64,000 bases of DNA from Cinnamomum chago. Lineage: Eukaryota; Streptophyta; Magnoliopsida; Laurales; Lauraceae. Every line of letters starts with the position of its first letter. Position 1 is the stretch's first letter. A model generated the notes under the pieces. That model did not search any database. It was given only the letters and a program-made list of their open reading frames with translations, and was not told where the DNA came from. Shown piece by piece: positions 36,741 to 49,573 of the stretch. The stretch lies in assembly GCA_038049695.1 (NCBI GenBank), contig CP142458.1, forward strand, positions 45,537,001-45,601,000, in the 5' to 3' direction. Position numbers and translations under genes: made by a program.

Positions 36741-37854
36741 ATTTTGAGGTTCTGTTTTATTCAATTTGAATTAAGATTCCAGAAAACAGTCGAAAGTTGC
36801 ACATCGGGGTCAAAACAGGGGAAGGCGCCTAGTGGGTGGAGCCTATCCTGACTTGTTACAATGTTTTCAACAATTGTCGATACTTCGACTATAATTCGGA
36901 GTCCCGATTGGCTTTTGTTGGATTATGTTTTTGTTTCAGGTTTTTTTTTTTTATGTTCTGGATGGTTTTAATTTTAGTGAATTCGATCTGAAATTTGAAG
37001 AGAGGTTGACATCCTCAAATTGGGAATAAAAGCAGGGTAGGCGCCCAGGGGGTAGAGCCTACGTTGACAGTTTTGCGTTTTCTTGATTTTTCGGCTTCTA
37101 TTCAAAATTCCAGGGTTCAGGGCTATGAAATTAGGTTTTCAATGTTGTTATGTGCTTTGGGAGGTTCTGTTTAAGTTAATCAATTCGGAACTAGATCGAA
37201 AATCACAATTCGGTGTACAAAATGGGGATAGGCGCGCCCGGGGGGTGGAGTTTATCCTGACAATTCATATTTTTTCAGAATCTTCGATCTCTTTTCAGAA
37301 TTCCAGGATATTTCAAGGGCTGGGTTTTGGTCTGGTAAGTCCATTATAAAGTTCTGGGATGCTTTGTTTAAGTTAATTATGAATCAGAATTCAAATGTGA
37401 TTGAAACTCACAATTTGATGTGTGAAACAGGGGTAGGCGCCTAGAGGGTGGGGCCTACCCTGACAATTTGTATTCTCCGATGATTTCCGGGATAATTCAC
37501 TTATATTCCAGATCCCAGTGGGCTCTAATTGGTAAACTCTAATGTTTCAGATTGTTTAAAGTCTCTGGTGTTGAAACATCAAAGTTGTTCAGGTCCGGAT
37601 TTTGAAACAAAGTCGAAAATTTGCGTTTCAATATGAGTGAAGGGATAGGCACCAAGGGGGTGGCGCCCAGGTGGATTATCTGTGATTTTTAGGGGCTTCG
37701 ACTATGTTTCGGGAATCAGGATGGGACTTAGTTGCTGGTCTTTTGGTCCGGGATTTGTTTTAGGTTTTGGTCTTAATCAATTTAAGTTTCTAAGTGCCTA
37801 ATTATTGATCTTTGATTCAATTGGTGAGTTAGAATCGAAACTGTAGGGTAGGCG
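36741..37854 (+). repeat. Degenerate ~205-base tandem repeat with GGCGCC hairpins
   Basis: A block like GGTAGGCGCCTAGAGGGTGG followed by GCCTA(C/T)CCTGAC recurs near 36822, 37035, 37225, 37432, 37646 and 37846, that is every 190-214 bases. The intervening sequence is also related (TCGAAA..., GAATTC-like stretches). AGGC and GCCT arms can pair around a short loop. The last unit is cut by S2 and resumes at 51373. Confidence 0.75.
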
Positions 37855-39657
37855 TGTTAGGGATTTTGTGTTATTGCAATTTGATGGATGCATTATCATT
37901 TTAGCATCATTCAAATTTTCACACATGCATTGATTTAGATAATCTTGAAATCTTGATTTTAACATGCATTGGTTTTAAGACTTGTAGAAATATTGATTTA
38001 TGCATGTTTTGATTTTAAACTTGGATGCAATTTATTTTGAAAAGAAGTTTTATCAAATCAAGCTAGCCTATGTTTTAAATCTTTTAAATCATTTTAGGCT
38101 TTCTATGTTTCATGTTTTAAACCTCTTAGTTTGATTTAAAACATGATTCCAAGCTTGATTCAGTGGCCCAAAAGTTTCTACAAGAAATCTCTTTGAAATA
38201 TGCTATTTTAGGGAATTTTGGTCCCAGGCCTGGGTCGACCTGCAGTGTGGCCGGTCGACCGGCCCAGGGGACCCGGTCGACCGAGCCCACTGCTGGTCGA
38301 CCAGGTAAAGAGCCGTTGTGCTCTTTTCAAACGGTCAGTTTTATGACCGTTGAAGGCCAGGTTGACCGGGCACAGGGGCAGGTCGACCGGGGACTAGCCG
38401 TTCGGCAGTTTTTTGCTATAAAATGAAGTTCATTCCTTTGCCAAAGTTAGAGATTTTTAAGCCATCCTTGAGGTGTTTGGAAACAAAGAAAAGGGGATGA
38501 ACTAAGAGAGACCAAGGGATCATTTGGAAATCTAAACCTTGGATTAATGAAGTTAAATCTCTAAGTAAGCTTTACCTTTCTTAATCATATGTTATATGCT
38601 TTGTTTAAATTATTGGTAAATGATTTTTAGCATGATAACTATGATGTGTTGAATCCATTCTTCATTTAATCTTTGATCTAAGTTGGATTGGATTCTTCAC
38701 CCTTGATTTCAAACCAAGTTGCTTTAAAATCTTCTTTAATCATGCTTAGCCAAAATCTTTGATTTCTTTTATAGCATGATTCATTTACCTGGTTGAAATT
38801 TTATTTGTTGTTTTCATTCATTTAAACTTTAGTTAAATTAATTTGGTTTTGAAAACAACATTGCACATGCATCACATGTTTAGAGCTAATTAATTTCATA
38901 CAACTTGTGAGCCTTTGATTTTCATATCATTAACAAGTTTCTATCCATACATGTGATTTGCATTTCACTTCAATCAAAATCTTTTTATGTGCCTTAAACT
39001 TTTAAATGCTTTGAGCATATATTGATTGAGCTTACTTTTTAAACTTGATTGAAGTTATCACACACACACACACACACATCATGAGCATTCATCTTTGCAT
39101 TCATTTAGTGTTTGTGTGAGTTAGTTTTTCAATTTCATATCCGCCTATTTTAGAGGCAAATATATTGAGCTTAAATTGTATCTCTTTGAGTGTTTGTGCA
39201 AACACTTCTTTAAGAGAAATCCTTCTATTGTAAAGGTTATTGCTTAGCCTAAGAAAAGCACATTGTAGAGGTGTGCTTAGCCTTGGAAAAGCACCTTGTA
39301 AAGGTTATTGCTTAGCCTAGAAAAGCACATTGATAGGTTGTTGTTTAGCCTAGAAAAACAATATTGTAAAGGTTATTGCTTAGCCTATTGAAAAGCATAG
39401 ATAGTGGAAATCCGATGGGGTGTTGGATCACAAGGCAGTAGTGGATGTAAGCATTGAGGCCGAACCACTATAAATCCTTGTGTGATGGTGATTGCTTTGT
39501 GGTGATTTTTTTATTAGCTTCCGCATTTTGTTTGATAATCATCACTTGTGACTAGTTAATTTTAAAGAAGTTAAAATTGGTCATAATTGGTTACTTACTT
39601 GTAGCTCACCCTATTCAACCCCCCACCCCCCTTTAGGGTTAGGATCCAGGACTTTCA
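37855..39657 (+). repeat. S2 5' LTR
   Basis: Runs TGTTAGGGAT...GACTTTCA, 1803 bases. It carries GGTCGACC palindromes at 38233-38400, a conserved hairpin ACGGTCA/TGACCGT near 38330-38352, TATAAAA at 38417-38423, a (CA)10 run at 39059-39078 and a C-rich stretch before the end. Confidence 0.92.
38233..38423 (+). promoter_or_regulatory. S2 LTR promoter region: palindrome cluster and TATA box
   Basis: GGTCGACC-core units in varied flanks (GGGTCGACCT, CCGGTCGACCGG, CCGGTCGACCGA, TGGTCGACCA and two after the hairpin, one decayed to GGTTGACC) end about 20 bases before TATAAAA. The 3' LTR has the same set at 49951-50142. Confidence 0.8.
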
Positions 39658-39659
39658 AT

Positions 39660-39672
39660 TGGTATTAGAGTC
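39660..39672 (+). other. S2 primer-binding site
   Basis: TGGTATTAGAGTC two bases after the LTR end. It is an initiator-Met type site with small changes from TGGTATCAGAGCC. Confidence 0.85.
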
Positions 39673-39755
39673 TCGTGCTCTATATCAGGATCAAGTGTTT
39701 GGAACTCTTGATTAGGTGTAAAAACCTTGAGTTAAAACCCTAGTGTTGTGCTTCC

Positions 39756-41207
39756 ATGAAAATCATTAGAATGGATTCCACTATGATAGATTGTTTAGAT
39801 TCTTGTGTTGATTCTTCTAGACCCCTCTTTCTTCCTTCTATGGAGATTCAAACCCTCAAATTAATGAATCTCAATTTGATTTAAAAGAAGAAGAAAATTA
39901 TTATAATGAAGATGACCTTCAACAAGCCTATAATGAATTGTATACTTTGTCCTTAGAGCTTGTTAAGAAAAATAATAAATTAAGAGAAGAATCTAAAAAG
40001 CTAAACAAAGAATTAGTTTCTTCCAAAGATGAAGTTAGAGAAAAAGAAGAAGTTATACAATGTTTAGACTCTAAGTTTATGATCTCTTTGCATAACCTAT
40101 CTAATATTAAAGAAGATCTAAATGAATTAAAGATGGGAAATGATGATCTTATTAAGGAAAATTCAAAACTAAGAGATCAATTACGAAGGCAAGACAAAAA
40201 CATTAACAACCTAGAATCCAAGTTGAACATTTCTAAGGAAAATTTATCTAATGCTCAAAATAAGATAAAAACTCTAGAACTTGGATCTAATGTTATTAAT
40301 GAACTTAAATTTGATTTAAAACTTGCTCATGAAGAACTAATCAACTATAAGGAAATTGAATATGAATTATCAAAAGTTAAAAAATGAAAATTCAATCCTT
40401 ATAAACCAAGTCACTCAACTTGAAAGCTACAAACAAAAGTATGAGTGCAAGTTTACCCAAGGTGAAGAGAGATTTGAAAAGTTATTTAAATTGGGTAAAT
40501 CTCAAAGAGATAGGACGGGTCTTGGATTTGATAGGAATATTTCACATGACCCTAGCTTCACCAACACATTTGTGAAAAGTGAGTCCTCATTCTCTAGTAC
40601 TCATTCTCCCTTGCCCATGACTAAATGTAATTATTGTGGCATTAAAGGGCATTTTAAGTTTGAGTGCAAACTAAGAAGAAGCCATGTGTCTAAACCCATC
40701 TATGAACCCAAAAAGGTAGAATCAAAATCTATGAAGGGTAAGGCACTAAAAAATGATGAAGACTCCAAGAAGATCAAACAAGTTAAATCAATTAAAAAAG
40801 AGTCTCCTAACATAGATTCTAAAAAGGTTAAACAAGTTAAATCAAGTATAAAAGAATCTATAAACAAAAAGCTTCTCAACCTATCTCCCTTAAATCAACC
40901 CATGAAAGAACTTTTGATGAAAATAACAAAGTTAAATTTAAAATTCAAAAGTCAAATAAAGGGAGAAAATAAGAAGAAAAGAAAAATGAATCAATCCCCT
41001 ATGAAACAAACTCACCAACCTCAAAAGACTAATCACCAATCTAAGCTAAATTTAGTCAAATCTAAATATCATGGTGATAAGTCCAAATTGAAAATTTATC
41101 AAGTCAAATCTCCGAAAGTTGGTGGGACTTCCAAACTAGACCTCAAAGATCAACCCTCTCAAGACTTTAGGTGGATTCCTAAAGTTAGATACTTAGACAA
41201 ACCTTAA
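39756..41207 (+). pseudogene. Sirevirus-type gag, broken by two frameshifts
   Basis: Gag packages the element RNA. The likely start is the ATG at 39756. The frame moves near 39850 and again near 40360-40387, so the protein is split over three stretches. The middle part (39860-40387) is a Lys/Glu-rich coiled coil (LQQAYNELYTLSLELVKKNN), typical of plant copia gag. The last part has a zinc knuckle CNYCGIKGHFKFEC (near 40627) fitting CX2CX4HX4C, then a long Lys/Ser-rich tail with repeated KKVKQVKS. No protease or pol follows, so the element is of the gag-only type. S1 lacks this region entirely. Confidence 0.82.
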
Positions 41208-42485
41208 GGCCTTGAACCTCATTGACCAACCTATCATTTGTAGTTAAATCATATTGTTGGTCATGATACATTTGCAGTTTGTTCTTTCTTAGTTACATTT
41301 CTTAAAATGCAATGTTTATTTGTGATCAATTGATTTTGCCTTCATACACCATTCTAGTTAATATCATGGTTTTCAAAATCATTTGATTATAATTTCATCA
41401 TGTTAGATTTGTTTTTTGCTAACATTTAGTTACATCTCTTGCGTTGCATTTCTATACATGATCAATTGATTGTGATTTCAAAAGCTTTCATAGCTAGATT
41501 ATTCATGATCAATTGTTGTTGCAAAATCATTTGTGTGAATGTCATAGTTAAATTATTTTGAAAAACAAATGATTTAAAGCAATTTATGTTTTCCATGGAT
41601 TTCTAAGTTATTCTTTAATATGGAAAATTATTGTTTTTGAAAAATCAACTTATATGTGTTTCAAATAAGTTATATCTTTTAAAATGCAAAGTTGAAATTT
41701 GATAATGTGTTATCTTCAAAATCAATCTTTTTATGCTCATTGTTGGATTTTGTTTATTGAAATGATTTGAAGATTGTTTGAATGGAAATGCTCTACAACA
41801 TCATTAGTTATAATCATCAAAGCATGTTCCATGTTCTCATTTCCTTTTCCTTTTGGTTACATCATCTTAGAAATGGAAATGAATGTTGTTTGCATCTTTG
41901 CTTATTTGTTTACATTCTTTTTATATGCAAATGTCAATTGGTTCCATGTATGGTTGTGATCTTAGTTATATTTGTAGATACCCTACTAGAACTCAAATCC
42001 ATCCTTTATGCTTTCTAGTCATTTAAAAAAAATGGATGGTTATGATGTTGATTCATGTATATTCTCTAAGTGATGTCATCCTTATACATGTTTCAACTTC
42101 ATAGTAGTGATCTTGATCATATGAACCTCTTTAAAATCCATTTCATTGTATTTCATAGTTATATCTATTGTTTGATGGATTTCTTTTAGATGTTGAATTC
42201 ATATGATTTTGACACTTTGAAAATTGCATGCATTACCAAGTTATATCCTTTTGCATTGCAATTTATCTTGTTCATCACTATGCTCATTACTTATATCATT
42301 AAAAGTGATGAATATCCATTTATGATGCTTGATGGAACTTTGTGTTTGTCACATCCTTGCTCTTAATCATGTTTTCAAATTCAATTGGTTTCACTTGGTA
42401 TAATTTTCAATTGATTTCATATCCAATTGATGTCTTATCTTGAGAATGTGATAGACCTTGTGTACATTGGATTGAACTTCATAGT
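41208..42485 (+). repeat. S2 non-coding internal region, ATAGTTATAT motif array (part 1)
   Basis: ORF-free AT-rich DNA matching S1 in inverse orientation. Motifs such as TAGTTACATCTCTTG, AAGTTATATCTTTT and TAGTTATATCTATTG recur every 50-140 bases. The array resumes at 44373-44557 and 48609-49000 around the nested LTRs. Confidence 0.65.
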
Positions 42486-44372
42486 TGTTAGGGATTTTGT
42501 ATTTGCAATTTGATGGATGCTTTTTCACTTTAGCATCATTTGATTTACAGTTTTACACACACTTGCATTGATTTAAAATATCTTGAAATCTTGATTTTTA
42601 CATGCATTGGTTTTAGACTTGAAGAAATCTTGTTAATGCATGTTTTGTTTCTAAACTTGGATGCATTGGTTTTAGAATCCAAACTCTTCTGAAAACCTAA
42701 TTCTTTGTGCATTACTTTTGAGAAATCATATTGAGAATTTAGGTTTGTGCCTTGCATGCATTCATCACTTTCAGAATCTTTTTCTGTATGCATTTTTATG
42801 TGAAAAGAGTTTTTAGAAATCAAGCTAGCCTATGTTTTAAATCTTCCAAATTATTTTAGGCTTTTTGTGTTTCATGCTTTTAAACATCTTCGTTTGATTT
42901 AAAACATGTTTCCAAGCTTGGTTTAGTAGCCCAAAAATCCCCACCAAGAAACACCTTCAAATATGCAAAAGTTGGGAATTTTTGTCCCAAGGGGTTGGTC
43001 CGGCAGTGTCGCCGGTCGACCGGCCCAGAGGTCCCGGTCGACCGGGAACACTGCAGGCCAAAAGGGCCCCTGGAGCCCCAACGGTCATTTTTCTGACCGT
43101 TGTGTGATCCCGGTCGACCGAGACCTGTTTGCAGGTCGACCGAGGACTAGCCGTTGGGCACTTTTTGCTATATAAATGAGTTCTTTCCTTTGCCAAAAGT
43201 TGGAGAATTTTAAGCCTTCTTAGAGGTGTTTGGAGACAAGGCAAAGGGGATGAACTAAGAGAGACCAAAGAGTCATTTGGAGAGCTAAAGCTTGGATTAA
43301 TGAAGTTAAATCTCTAAGTAAGATCTACCTCTCTTAATCATAGTTTACATGCTTTGCTTAAGTTTTGGTAAATGATTTTGAGCATGATAACTATGATGTG
43401 ATGAATCCATTCTTCTCTTAATCTTTGATCTAATTAAGATTGGATTCTTCACTTTGTTTTCATCCAAGTTGTTTTTAAATCTTCCTTAACCATGCTTAGC
43501 CTAAATCTTTTATTTCCTTTATATAGCATGATTCATTTTCTTGGTTGAAACATTACTTGTTGTTTTCATTCATTTAAACATTAGTAAAATTAATTTGGTT
43601 TTGAAAACAACATTGCACATGCATCACATGTTCTAAGTTAGTCATTTTCATACAACTTGTGAGTCTTTGATTTTCATGTCATTAACAAGTTGATTTTCAT
43701 ACTTGTCATTTGCATTAGACTTCAATCAAATCTTTCATGAGCTTTAAACTTTGAAATGCTTTAAGCATATATTTGATTGAGCTTTCTTTTTAAACTTGAT
43801 TGAAGTTATCACACACACACATCATGAGCATACACATTTGCATTCATTTAGTGTTTGTGTGAGTTTGTTATTCACTTTCATATCCTCCTATTTTAGAGGC
43901 AAATACATTGTGCTTAAATTGTATCTCTTAGAGTGATATTTTGTGAAGACACTTTCTTAGAGAAATCTTCATTTGTAAAGGTTATTGCTTAGCCTAAGAA
44001 AAGCATCTTGTAAAGGTTATTGCTTAGCCTAGAAAAGCACATTGAGAGGTTGTTGTTTAGCCTAGAAAAACAACTTTGTAAGGGTTATTGCTTAGCCTAG
44101 TAAAAAGCATAAATAGTGGAAATCCGAAGGGGTGATTGGATCACAAGCCGGTAGTGGACGTAGGCATTGAGGCCGAACCACTATAAACCTTTGTGTTGTG
44201 GTGCTTGCTTTTGTGGTGATTGTTTATTTTAGCTTCCGCATATTGTTTGGTTAATCATCACATGTGACTAGTTTTTGTTAAAGAAATTAAATTTGTTTAA
44301 AATTGGTCATATTTGTAGCACACCCTATTCACCCCCCCCCCCCCTCTAGGGTTAGGATCCCCAGGACTTTCA
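42486..44372 (+). mobile_element. S3: solo Sirevirus-type LTR nested in S2
   Basis: Runs TGTTAGGGAT...GACTTTCA, 1887 bases, between perfect ATAGT duplications (42481-42485, 44373-44377). It is the same family as the host element's LTRs but a distinct copy. GGTCGACC palindromes at about 43014-43142, hairpin CAACGGTCA/TGACCGTTG near 43079-43102, TATATAAA at 43169-43176. Confidence 0.92.
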
Positions 44373-44557
44373 ATAGTCATATATTTTTGTTCCATGTCAC
44401 ATTTCATTAGCATCATAATTTTCATGATTGCCACCTCTCTTGCTCATATAGGTAAATCTCATGACCACCATGTTTATGTATTCATAATCTTGGTTGGTTA
44501 TTAGTTGAGGTTGACTTCATGTTTGAATTTCATTTCACTCATCTTGCACTTAATAGT

Positions 44558-47500
44558 TGTCACGCCCCCGAAACAGAAACCTCGGGGGCGGGAATTGGGA
44601 TTAAGGATAAATGTATTTTTCTCCCAAGATCCGCGTGTGTGAAGACAACACATTCTGAATATTTTGCGGAAGCATTTGTGGCGTTGCGACCCGAAGTCCG
44701 TGGCCATCGGATTCCGCGTCGCACTCAACCTTTAGCCCATAGCTATTATATCAAGAACCATATCAGACTGGAGTAACCATCACAATAATTTACAGAGCTG
44801 ACAGTAACAGGATATTACATTCCCAAATATATTCAAGTTACAATTATCAATGTACATTAATTAAGAATCCCAAGAAAAGGCTGACAAAAGCCATACAACA
44901 AGAAGCTATAAACCACTACCCAAATGTGACGTAGCTCCGATGTCAAGCTCAATGTCTACATGACATAGCCGACAAACAACCTGCAAGGCATGGCTCCAAA
45001 GCCAACAAAACACTCAACTCGGGGCGAAGAAATCTGAACCTGAGTACCAAAAGTAGTGGGTCAGACACGACGGTCTGGCAGGTGGATGAAAAGATCACAA
45101 TTATACTAAAGAATAAAACATATAATAAATCATGCTAATCGATCAAGTACTGCATATAATTAAACGGGTGCAAAGTCGGGAATCTCGGGGAAAACTTGTA
45201 TTCATTTCAAGCACGGGTAAAACATGAACATCTAATAAAACATGTATTCATTTACATCATCTAAAATCATAGATATTTGACAATCGGGTATTCGTCTAAA
45301 ACATGTATAAATATAGTGGTTTGACAAAACAAACGTTCATTTGAAACTTAAGTAAAACACAAGTATACAACAAATCAGGTATCCATAACAGTCTAGCAAA
45401 ACCAATGTCCATTTGAAACCTATGTAGAAATACGGATATTTAATAAATCGGTTATCATGTAAAATAGGTATAAACATAGGAATCTGGCAAAACAAGTGCC
45501 ATTTGAAACCTATTTCAAAGCATGGGTATTTAACAATTTGGGTATTCATTTAAAAACAGGTATAAACGTAGGGATCTTGCAAACAAATGTCATCTGAAAC
45601 ATATTTCAAAGCATGGATATTTAGAAATCGGGTAATCATTTAAAGCATGTATAAACATGGGAATCTCACAAGTCAAATGTCATTTAAAACAAAGCACGGA
45701 TATTTAACAATTCGGGTATTCCTTTAAAACATGTGAAATCATATAAATCTAGCAAAATCATTTATCGTTTGAAACATATGTAAAAGCACGGGTATTCGCC
45801 CAACCGGCATTCCTGTAAAACATGTACGTGTGCAAAGGACATAAAACAATATAATAGTGACTGGATTTACAATAGAGAGCATTAACACTTATCTAAATAA
45901 CCACTTTCATAAAAGCAATGAATCATTTAACTGAAAACAAGTAAGCAATATAAACCATGTCGGGTGTCCAAGGAATCGGGAACTGGCAAGATGGCAATCA
46001 CAAGAAGCTAAGTCCTCTATCACCGAAGTGACAAGAGCGGGACGTTGGTCTCAGTCACACAAGGTGAGGAGACTCAACGCAAATCATATATACAATATAA
46101 ATATACGGGAACGGGACCACGGTAGCGAACCGGGTATCGGGACGGGACCACGGCAATAACCGGGTATCGGGATCCAAACTGCAGCTGGCGGGACGGGAGA
46201 GGGATCTCCAAGTCAGTGGATCAGACTGACAAGGTATCCAAGCTTAGTGATGCCGACTCATAGGTTAAAACCAATCGAGACATATGCAAGTAATCAAGTA
46301 CAGTAAATAAACGGGTAAACGGGGGTGCTCAAGGGCACGTAAATAAACGGGTAAACGGGGGTGCTCAAGGGCACACTGTCATATCATATCGGGCAATACA
46401 TTTCGGGACAATAACTGTTACTAAAGTAACTCCAATGCTTTCGGGGAAACAAGTAAATCAAGTACAATAAATAAACGGGTAAAACGGGGTGCTCAAGGGC
46501 ACACTTTCATTTCATATCATGTGATGCAAATCTCGGGAAATGAGGAAATATAATGCACTATACCATTTCGGGAAGAATATTGATTGCAAGATCTACTTAA
46601 GTGAATAGGGGTCCCGTATGTCGATTATGATAATTACTTGGTACTCCTTGAGTTTGAAGACATTCCGGGCTCCTTATGCACTTTTACTATTTTCACAACT
46701 TAAAATGAGCTTACGGTTAGTACTAGATTCCATACTAGGAAAAATCAAGGTTATAGACGGTCCATCCTAGGCATGACGTTAATTCGGAAACATCGACCAA
46801 CCTATTCAGTCATCGAAAGGAATGGAATTCGCGATAACCAAGGCAAAAGACTTATATTTGGATATAAAGGAGTTATCGCGTCATTCCATCCCGTTCAAGA
46901 TTGAAACGGATTGAACTTCGATGCCACTAAACTAACCGTGAGAAGCGTCGGCACAAGACATCTCACCCATAGTCCAATTAGTCCAAAAAGGGTAGCCAAG
47001 GTCCCACCTAGCACTAAGGAAAAAAATAAAATTCTCAAAATCCACCGAACTCAAACTGAGTCCACCGATCGATCGGACCGAAGGTCCGATCGATCGGCCA
47101 AAATTTTCTGAACAGGTACCGATCGATCGGTCGAAATTTCTACACAGGGCCCGATCGATCGGTCCAGAAACCCTTACAGTTACTGACAGACCGATCGATC
47201 GGTCTGCACGTCCGATCGATCGGTCCTGGGCGCAGTGCAGGTCCGGGACTTGGATTTTCTTCATTTTTCTTTCCTTTCCTTCCAACATATAATCAATCAC
47301 ATAGAACTAGATACAAGGATACTTAATACATGTTTCCAAGGTATTAGAATGAGCTAAAGAGCTCCTCATTTCAAGTTCCTCCATTTCCATCCTTTCCATC
47401 TATTCCATCCACAATAAAACTCAAAGTGGAGAAAACTCATTCATGTGAAACCATTTGAAATTCTTGACAATAGGATGCATGCACTTTCAAGAGCTTAACA

Positions 47501-48608
47501 AGAAAGAATAACTCATCAATAAGCAAATCTCATAATCAATATTTATCATATCAAAAACAACTATTAAAATTACCAAAACCATCAATGAAATCAAGATTTT
47601 TATCACAAAACATGTTAATAAGCAAAACAATCCATTCATCCACTTGCCTTTGACTCTAATCAAGCAAATCCAAGCTCCTAATCACCTCTTAGGCTCAAGA
47701 TCCACAATCTCTACAAAAACCCCCAAAACAACCCAAAAATGGGTTAAACAATGAAGAAGAAGAAAGAACTCCCAATAATGAAAATGGAGCTTCTCAAGGG
47801 CAAGAAGAACACATATCTAGAAGATTGGAAGAGTCACTTACTTGGATGACCTTGAAATGAGAAGAACAAGCTCAAGGGAGGTCTCTAGGTTGGGAGATTT
47901 CTCCAAAAATGGTATCAATGGGGGGCCATGGTGAAGAGGAAGAAGAAGATGGTCTCCATTTTGATGTTGGTGCAAGATTGGTGTAGCTTGGAGATGGAGA
48001 GAGCAAGAAGAAGAAGAAGAAACTTGCTAGGAAACCCTAGGCTCAAATGTGTGCTGGAACATGAAAATGGAGAAGGAAGGGGAGGTGGGTTCTCTTATAG
48101 CAAGTGAGAAGGGGTCCCACAACTTAAGGGACTTGGGTGGCTGAAATCATCTAATTCGGGACCTCGGATGGATTCGACGAAGAAGGAAGAAATGATCGTC
48201 GAAATATCTAGTTTCCAAAAAGTGTATGTTTCACGGATTTCGAGAATATCGAGTTTTGGGTACAGATTTGGTGTGAAAAGACTGTTTTGCCCTCAAGGCC
48301 AAGAAATCGGTTTTCGGGTTCTCAAATGGATATGGGATCAACATGAAAGTTGTAGGATTCCTCAAGATGAATGCAATGGGCCAAAAACACGATACGAAAC
48401 CAATCGGGAAAATCTCACAAGAAAATGCAAAGCCGAAAAGGGAACCCCCAAAGGGCCCCACAAGCTACCAAAACACTAAAAAACCCAAAACTAGAAGAAA
48501 ACTCATTCTAGCTCACAAACTCAACCCAACAACTACTAATCCCACTAAAAGAACTAATCCACAAATAAAACAACACTAATCCAAGAGATTAGGGGTCGGG
48601 TTCTCACA
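44558..48608 (-). mobile_element. C2: solo long LTR nested in S2
   Basis: 4051 bases between perfect ATAGT duplications (44553-44557, 48609-48613). On the minus strand it runs TGTGAGAACCCGACCCC...GGGGGCGTGACA. It is related to C1 and C3. The palindrome cluster is at 47064-47224, and the block GACGGTCTGGCAGG reads on the plus strand near 45069-45082. A 36-base unit (AACGGGTAAACGGG...) is tandemly duplicated at 46304-46374 with a third copy near 46467. Confidence 0.92.
47064..47224 (-). repeat. C2 palindrome cluster (CCGATCGATCGG type)
   Basis: Six CCGATCGATCGG-like units in 160 bases, most perfect over 10-12 bases, with outer bases also often paired (GACCGATCGATCGGTC). It lies at the same LTR position as the different palindromes of C1 and C3. 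Confidence 0.9.
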
Positions 48609-49011
48609 ATAGTCATATTTATTGATTGAATGAAATGATTTCAAAACTTTCATAGCATATGATTTTCATAGTTAAATTAATTAATGTGATGTTTAGTAAA
48701 CCCCTTATCATCATAGATAGCTCTAATTTGGATTTATCTTAATAGTTATATTCTTTATAACTCGGTTTTAGAGTGATTGATTTTATAGTCTTATCCTTGA
48801 ATCTTAGTTGGTATTCTTTGTATCCATGATCGCTTTTCTCTTTGACCTTGCCTTTTACTTTGGTAATTTGATCATTTTGAGCTCTATAGTTAAACATGCC
48901 TAATCCTTTCCTTGAAGTTGACCCTCGATTGGTTTAACCATCTTCTTCTTGCACTACATAGTTATATCTTTCTCAAAAGGTTGACATAAGGATAGAATGG
49001 ATTGAGGGGGA

Positions 49012-49573
49012 GTGTAAACCTTCATAGGAAGTATTAGTTTTGATCAAATTGACCCTTGTATTGGCTTTGAACCCTTAGAGATTACTTCCATACATGATAA
49101 CCTGTTATGTATTTCATTTTCGATTTCTTTTGTTAACAGGTGCTACTAAAAGGTATTTTCCTTATTTCATGTGTGTAGGTACCTTTGCCATTTAATGTCA
49201 AAGGGGGAGAGAGCATTCAAGTTCTCTAAAGGGGAAGAGAATGTCCAAGCTTCCTAAGGGGAGATTTTGTATGATCTTCTACAGGGGGAGAAAATGCATA
49301 TCTTGCCAAAGGGAGAGAGTGCATTGTCAAAGGGGGAGTGTTGATAGAAGAAATAAAGCTTGGGAGCTAAAGAAGATGCTTGGCTAAAGAAAGAAAGCTT
49401 AAAGAATGATCAAGCTCCAAGCATCAAGAAGAATGAAAAAAAAGACCAAGAGCCCAAGCTAAGAGAAGGAGCATCCAAGAGATTTCAAGACTTGTTCAGC
49501 TTAGGGGGAACTGAAGACTTAGTGTGTAAATTCAATGGTGAGTGAGTTGCCATCAAATGGCAAAGGCGGAGAT
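49012..49573 (+). other. S2 multiple polypurine tracts
   Basis: GAGGGGGAG (49012), AAAGGGGGAGAG (49200), AAAGGGGAAGAG, AAGGGGAGAT, CAGGGGGAGAAA, AAAGGGAGAG, AAAGGGGGAG (49330), AGGGGGAACTG (49503) and AAAGGCGGAGAT (ends 49573). The last abuts the 3' LTR and carries one C, so the primary tract is imperfect. Confidence 0.8.

Noticed and set aside
47064-47224. Regularly spaced short repeats resembling a CRISPR array
   Set aside because: Units are 10-12 base palindromes with short irregular spacing in a plant LTR. There is no 20-40 base spacer pattern and no cas gene.
48168-48579. ORFs in the U3 part of C2
   Set aside because: The same segment in C1 and C3 is broken in these frames, so they are chance frames in the LTR.
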